A DNA stretch of 9,478 nt from Nitrospirota bacterium. Its GTDB lineage: Bacteria; Nitrospirota; Thermodesulfovibrionia; Thermodesulfovibrionales; SM23-35. Where the stretch lies: NCBI GenBank assembly GCA_016212245.1, contig JACRGU010000132.1:1-9478 (forward strand). Direction: 5' to 3'. The position numbers and the translations under genes are program-made. Below the pieces are notes generated by a model. That model had not been told where the DNA came from. It ran no database searches and was given only the letters and a program-made list of their open reading frames with translations. Within the stretch, counting starts at the first letter, position 1, and each line of letters starts with the position of its first letter. Below are positions 6,776 to 9,478 of the stretch, piece by piece.

Positions 6776-6810
6776 TAACCCCTTAGGGCTAAAGGCCCTG
6801 AGGGGTAGTT
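6776..6810 (+). other. Strong stem-loop between the two Cys/His-module genes
   Basis: CCCCTTAGGGC (6779-6789) pairs with GCCCTGAGGGG (6795-6805) over 11 positions with one G-U pair, a 5-base loop and a further TAAC/GTTA extension across a two-base bulge. No U-run follows, and the next ribosome binding site begins at about 6818. It is more likely an mRNA stabiliser, processing site or attenuator that lets the small upstream gene be expressed more highly than the FecR gene than a standard terminator. Confidence 0.6.
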
Positions 6811-6826
6811 ATCTTGAGGAGGAGAA

Positions 6827-7771
6827 ATGGTAAGGTTATTTTTTGCTATATTCCTGATATCTCAGTTGATTTTTCCGGTTTCTATCTTTGCTGAAATTAT
6901 CGGTAATTTCACACAGGTTAAGCCCGATGTCTCTCTTTCAAGGGCCGGAAAAGAGCTAAAACCTGATGTAGGACATGATGTATCTACAGGAGACCTGATT
7001 ACAGCAGGGAAGGGAGCAAGGGCAAAGATGCTATTTAAAGACGATAGCGTGCTTATACTGGCCCAGAATACAAAACTGGAGATAAAAGAATATCTAATTG
7101 AAAAAGAAAAGAGAAATGGTATCCTATCACTCCAGGCAGGAAAGCTGAAGACTGAGGTGACAAAGTTTCTCACTCCTGATTCAAGATTCGAAGTCCATAC
7201 ACCAACAGCAATAGCAGCAGCGAGAGGGAGTGACTGGCTCAGCATTATTGAAAGCAACCCTGGAAGTGCGTTTTATTGTTTAGATGGCATTGTCTCTGTT
7301 GTTAACCCTGCATTTCCAACGCAGATAGTAACCCTGACTGCTGGTCAATTTACAGTTGTAGCAGTTGGTATGGCACCTACAATTCCAGCAATGTTTACAC
7401 CACAGATGATACAGCCTACCCTTAATGAGATGGGTATAACCGCTCCTGCAGCAGCACCCGGAGCTGCTGCTGCAGAGGCAGCAGGAGAAGCAGCAGGTGT
7501 TGCTACAACTGCTGGTATAACTGCAGGTACAATAGCAGCAGCAACTATAGCAGCAGCAGTTATTGCAGGGGTTGTTGTAGCAGCTGGCGCTGAGGGTAAA
7601 GTTTCAAAAAAGTGTGTTGATATTAGCGGCTATGGTGAGCTTTGCGAGGGAGATAACATCACAACAGCTGTTCATCATTTCGCAGCTTACCATTCTGTAT
7701 GCCATGTGACAGCGCTTACCCATGTGCTGACAACATTGCATGAGGCTGGTATCACAAACTATACTCAGTAG
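6827..7771 (+). CDS. Secreted FecR-domain protein with C-terminal Ala-rich helix and Cys/His-rich module
   Basis: A 314-residue exported protein of unknown exact role. Signal peptide 1-22 (cleavage after SIFA). FecR domain about 51-140, with the pattern DVSTGDLITAGKGARAKMLF, KDDSVLILAQNTKLEI and HTPTAIAAARGSDW, continuing to TAGQFTVVAVG. Unlike the anti-sigma FecR of iron uptake, it has no cytoplasmic N-terminal part and no sigma factor neighbour, so a surface or periplasmic structural or binding role is more likely. An Ala-rich linker (about 205-228), a hydrophobic Ala/Val helix (229-254) and a terminal module follow, with Cys263, Cys273 and His283, 284, 289, 293, 299, 305 at the same spacing as in the preceding small protein, plus an extra Cys292. 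The ATG has GGAGGAG (6818-6824) just upstream. It is the last gene before a terminator. Confidence 0.9.
   Translation: MVRLFFAIFLISQLIFPVSIFAEIIGNFTQVKPDVSLSRAGKELKPDVGHDVSTGDLITAGKGARAKMLFKDDSVLILAQNTKLEIKEYLIEKEKRNGILSLQAGKLKTEVTKFLTPDSRFEVHTPTAIAAARGSDWLSIIESNPGSAFYCLDGIVSVVNPAFPTQIVTLTAGQFTVVAVGMAPTIPAMFTPQMIQPTLNEMGITAPAAAPGAAAAEAAGEAAGVATTAGITAGTIAAATIAAAVIAGVVVAAGAEGKVSKKCVDISGYGELCEGDNITTAVHHFAAYHSVCHVTALTHVLTTLHEAGITNYTQ
7577..7765 (+). repeat. Direct repeat copy 2: DNA for the Cys/His-rich C-terminal module
   Basis: Partner of 6549-6737 in the same orientation, about 1.03 kb apart. Looser similarity extends upstream through the Ala/Val helix codons, built of GCAGCAGTT-like units. 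Differences cluster after the HHFAAY codons, where copy 2 gains a Cys codon (residue 292) while all six His and both shared Cys are kept. Confidence 0.9.
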
Positions 7772-7813
7772 ACTCATTTGATGTTTTTATATTACATTGT
7801 TGTCTTTGCAAAC

Positions 7814-7849
7814 ATCCCCCCATTTTTAAAGAATGGGGGATATTTTTTG
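7814..7849 (+). terminator. Rho-independent terminator after the FecR gene
   Basis: ATCCCCC (7814-7820) plus ATT (7822-7824) pair with AAT (7832-7834) plus GGGGGAT (7835-7841), with one bulged C and a 7-base loop. Six T residues follow at about 7843-7848. It lies 43 bases after the FecR stop and closes the export transcript. Confidence 0.85.
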
Positions 7850-7916
7850 TGCCTGGCTGATTTTTTATTATTAGATGTTCAGAGGGGAAAATGGTAAAAT
7901 AATGGGAGGGGATATA

Positions 7917-8432
7917 ATGATGAGATTGAGATTTAGAGATATTATTGTTCTTGTAATAATCAGTCTGTTTTTTTCTCTCACTCACCCTCTGATACTTTAT
8001 GCTGTCCCTAAAGGTGATAAATCTGAGGCGGAGGTTCTTGATTCTGCAGAGAGATTTTTTATAAATCTTAAAGAGAGGAAGTACACTGATGCCTGGAATA
8101 CACTTACAGAGGAATCCCGTTTTACAATTATAGATGATGTATATAAGTCTATTAAAAAGGCAGGCGGTGATATTGAAAAGGAGATTGTTGCCACAGATTT
8201 CAGCAATAGTGGCACGATATTCAAGACTTACTGGGATGCCTTTTTGGATAATTTTAACCCTGACCTTGTTCTAAAAGAGAGTAAATGGGAGATAAAGGAT
8301 ATAGAAAACGACAAGGCAATAATTATTTTAAAATATATAAAATCTGAGGCCATAGCTGAATTGAAGCTACATAAAGAGAATGGTAAGTGGCGAGTTGGCC
8401 TAATAGAGAGCTTCTGGACAATGAAAAGGTGA
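7917..8432 (+). CDS. Secreted or membrane-anchored NTF2-like protein of unknown function (171 aa)
   Basis: I do not recognise a named family, but the layout is that of small NTF2/SnoaL-like or DUF4878-like exported proteins. There is an N-terminal hydrophobic segment (residues 9-28, possible cleavage after YA at 28-29). Then come AERFFINLKERKYTDAWNTL, the usual opening helix in which a 'growth of residues per duplicate unit' pattern is absent, and a strand-rich C-terminal half ending in AELKLHKENGKWRVGLIES, the closing strand pair typical of the fold. The ATG at 7917 is chosen because GGAGGG (7905-7910) lies six bases upstream; an in-frame ATG at 7875 has no such site. It follows a terminator, so it must have its own promoter, which I could not locate. 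It stops 11 bases before the ATG of the Wzz gene, suggesting co-transcription and a role in chain-length control or export. Confidence 0.8.
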   Translation: MMRLRFRDIIVLVIISLFFSLTHPLILYAVPKGDKSEAEVLDSAERFFINLKERKYTDAWNTLTEESRFTIIDDVYKSIKKAGGDIEKEIVATDFSNSGTIFKTYWDAFLDNFNPDLVLKESKWEIKDIENDKAIIILKYIKSEAIAELKLHKENGKWRVGLIESFWTMKR

Positions 8433-8443
8433 AAAAAATAAAC

Positions 8444-9478
8444 ATGGAACAGAACAAAAATATATCTGAAGTCTCACCTCCTGGGGATGATGAGATAAAC
8501 CTGCTCGACTACTGGAAGGTCATAAAGAAGAGGCAGAGATTTATCCTTGTGCTGTTCTTTGTATCTGCATTCACTGCAGGGGTGATAAGCCTTTTCATGC
8601 CTAAAATATACCAGGCAAAGGCGAGCATTATCCCCCTTGAGTCATCCTCAGGTAGCCTTTCTTATTCCATTAGTAATCTGGCCCAGATAGCCGGTGTCCC
8701 TATCGGTGGAAAGGGAAGCCCGAAGGATAAGCTCGTATCTGTCCTTGAGAGCAGGACTGTGGCAGAAAGGGTTATAGATGGCCTTGACCTGATAAAGGTT
8801 CTTTACCCTGATAAGCAACCCCTCAGAGAGGATGCAATAAAGGCACTTCAGAAAGGCATGGTCAAGATATCTTCTGATAAAAAGGGTCTTATAACAATAG
8901 CTGTGGAATATAAGGACCCTGCACTTGCTGCTAAGATATCAAATCAGTACATAAAAGAACTCGACAATTTTCTCCAGGCAAATTCCATTACACTCGCAAA
9001 AAGGCAGAGGATACACCTTGAAGGCCAGATAGCGAGGATAAGGGAAGACCTGACAAAGGCAGAGGAATCGTTCAAGCAGTTTCAGAAGAAATACAAGGCA
9101 GTGGCTATAGAAAAACAGGCAGATGCTGCTGTCAAGGGACTTGCAGACCTCAAGGCACAGATAGTAGCAAGGGATGCCCGCCTGAGGGCACTTAAGGGTA
9201 TTGTTACAGAAAGGCATCCTGATATAATTATGCTCGAGGATGAGACAAAGGCCCTGAAGGCAGAACTCAACAAGCTTGAGCAGGGCTCACATTCAGAGGC
9301 TGGCAGTAGCCTCACCCTTACAGGGGCGCCATCTATTGCCTTAGGATATGGAAGGTCTCAGAGGGATGTGATGTTCCTCAATGAAGAACTGAAAATCCTT
9401 ACTCAACTCTATGAACAGGTAAAGTTCGAAGAGACAAGGGAAGACATATCATTCCAGACTATAGACAGGGCAGTGCCC
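8444..9478 (+). CDS. Wzz/GNVR-family polysaccharide chain-length determinant (first 345 residues, runs off right edge)
   Basis: An inner-membrane polysaccharide co-polymerase that sets polymer length and links synthesis to the export channel. The frame is open from 8444 to the end. The N-terminal EINLLDYWKVIKKRQRFI leads into a membrane helix (about 33-52) and FMPKIYQAKASIIP, the standard Wzz opening. A periplasmic alpha/beta region (VLESRTVAERVI, ITIAVEYKDPALAAKISNQY) and a long coiled coil (about 185-285) follow. The end, FLNEELKILTQLYEQVKFEE and then FQTIDRAVP, is the start of the GNVR/tyrosine-kinase-type region preceding the second membrane helix. Whether a C-terminal kinase domain follows is beyond the window. 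ATG 8444 is preferred (AGGTGA at 8427-8432 is a distant ribosome site), but an in-frame GTG at 8429 overlapping the previous stop is an alternative. Confidence 0.93.
   Translation, partial: MEQNKNISEVSPPGDDEINLLDYWKVIKKRQRFILVLFFVSAFTAGVISLFMPKIYQAKASIIPLESSSGSLSYSISNLAQIAGVPIGGKGSPKDKLVSVLESRTVAERVIDGLDLIKVLYPDKQPLREDAIKALQKGMVKISSDKKGLITIAVEYKDPALAAKISNQYIKELDNFLQANSITLAKRQRIHLEGQIARIREDLTKAEESFKQFQKKYKAVAIEKQADAAVKGLADLKAQIVARDARLRALKGIVTERHPDIIMLEDETKALKAELNKLEQGSHSEAGSSLTLTGAPSIALGYGRSQRDVMFLNEELKILTQLYEQVKFEETREDISFQTIDRAVP

Noticed and set aside
7850..7916. Promoter for the NTF2-like gene
   Set aside because: TATTAT (7866-7871) and TAAAAT (7895-7900) could be -10 elements, but neither has a convincing -35 at proper distance, so no promoter was annotated although one must exist.

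Overview
The window is a piece of an exopolysaccharide or capsule export locus from a Gram-negative (diderm) bacterium. The evidence is a multi-SLBB outer-membrane polysaccharide export protein, a YjbH-family outer-membrane beta-barrel protein and a Wzz-type chain-length regulator. By eye the base composition is in the low-to-mid 40s % GC. The mix of RfaH/NusG paralogue, long SLBB protein, YjbH, FecR-domain protein and Wzz resembles loci of Nitrospirota or deltaproteobacterial-type genomes. That placement is an inference with low confidence.

Layout. The minus strand (1-1584) carries an RfaH-like NusG paralogue (1584-1099). About 130 bases further along is the 5' part of manC, mannose-1-phosphate guanylyltransferase (966-1), which runs off the left edge. 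An ops/JUMPStart-like element, GGCGGTAGCCTG, sits exactly at the manC start. The plus strand begins at a consensus sigma70-type promoter (1618-1647) and carries the SLBB export protein (1672-4170), the overlapping yjbH-like gene (4148-6238), a small secreted Ala/Thr-rich protein (6312-6746) and a FecR-domain protein (6827-7771), closed by a rho-independent terminator (7814-7849). A second plus-strand unit follows: a secreted or membrane-anchored NTF2-like protein (7917-8432) and the Wzz/GNVR chain-length protein (8444 to the right edge, incomplete).

How they fit together. ManC makes GDP-mannose precursor. The Wzz protein sets chain length or organises inner-membrane export. The SLBB protein and the YjbH-family barrel form the outer-membrane exit. 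The RfaH-like factor probably promotes transcription through the long polysaccharide operon(s). The order Wza-like, YjbH/GfcD-like, small Ala/Thr-rich secreted protein recalls the E. coli yjbEFGH and gfc (group 4 capsule) operons, where YjbE/GfcA are small secreted Ala/Thr-rich proteins.

The most novel signal is a duplicated module at the C-termini of the small secreted protein and the adjacent FecR protein. It consists of an Ala/Val-rich hydrophobic helix followed by a roughly 50-residue Cys/His-rich domain, nearly identical at the DNA level (about 15 differences in 189 bases by eye). I do not recognise this domain. The second most interesting signal is the ops-like site paired with an RfaH-like gene. 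No tRNA, rRNA, CRISPR array or insertion sequence was seen.
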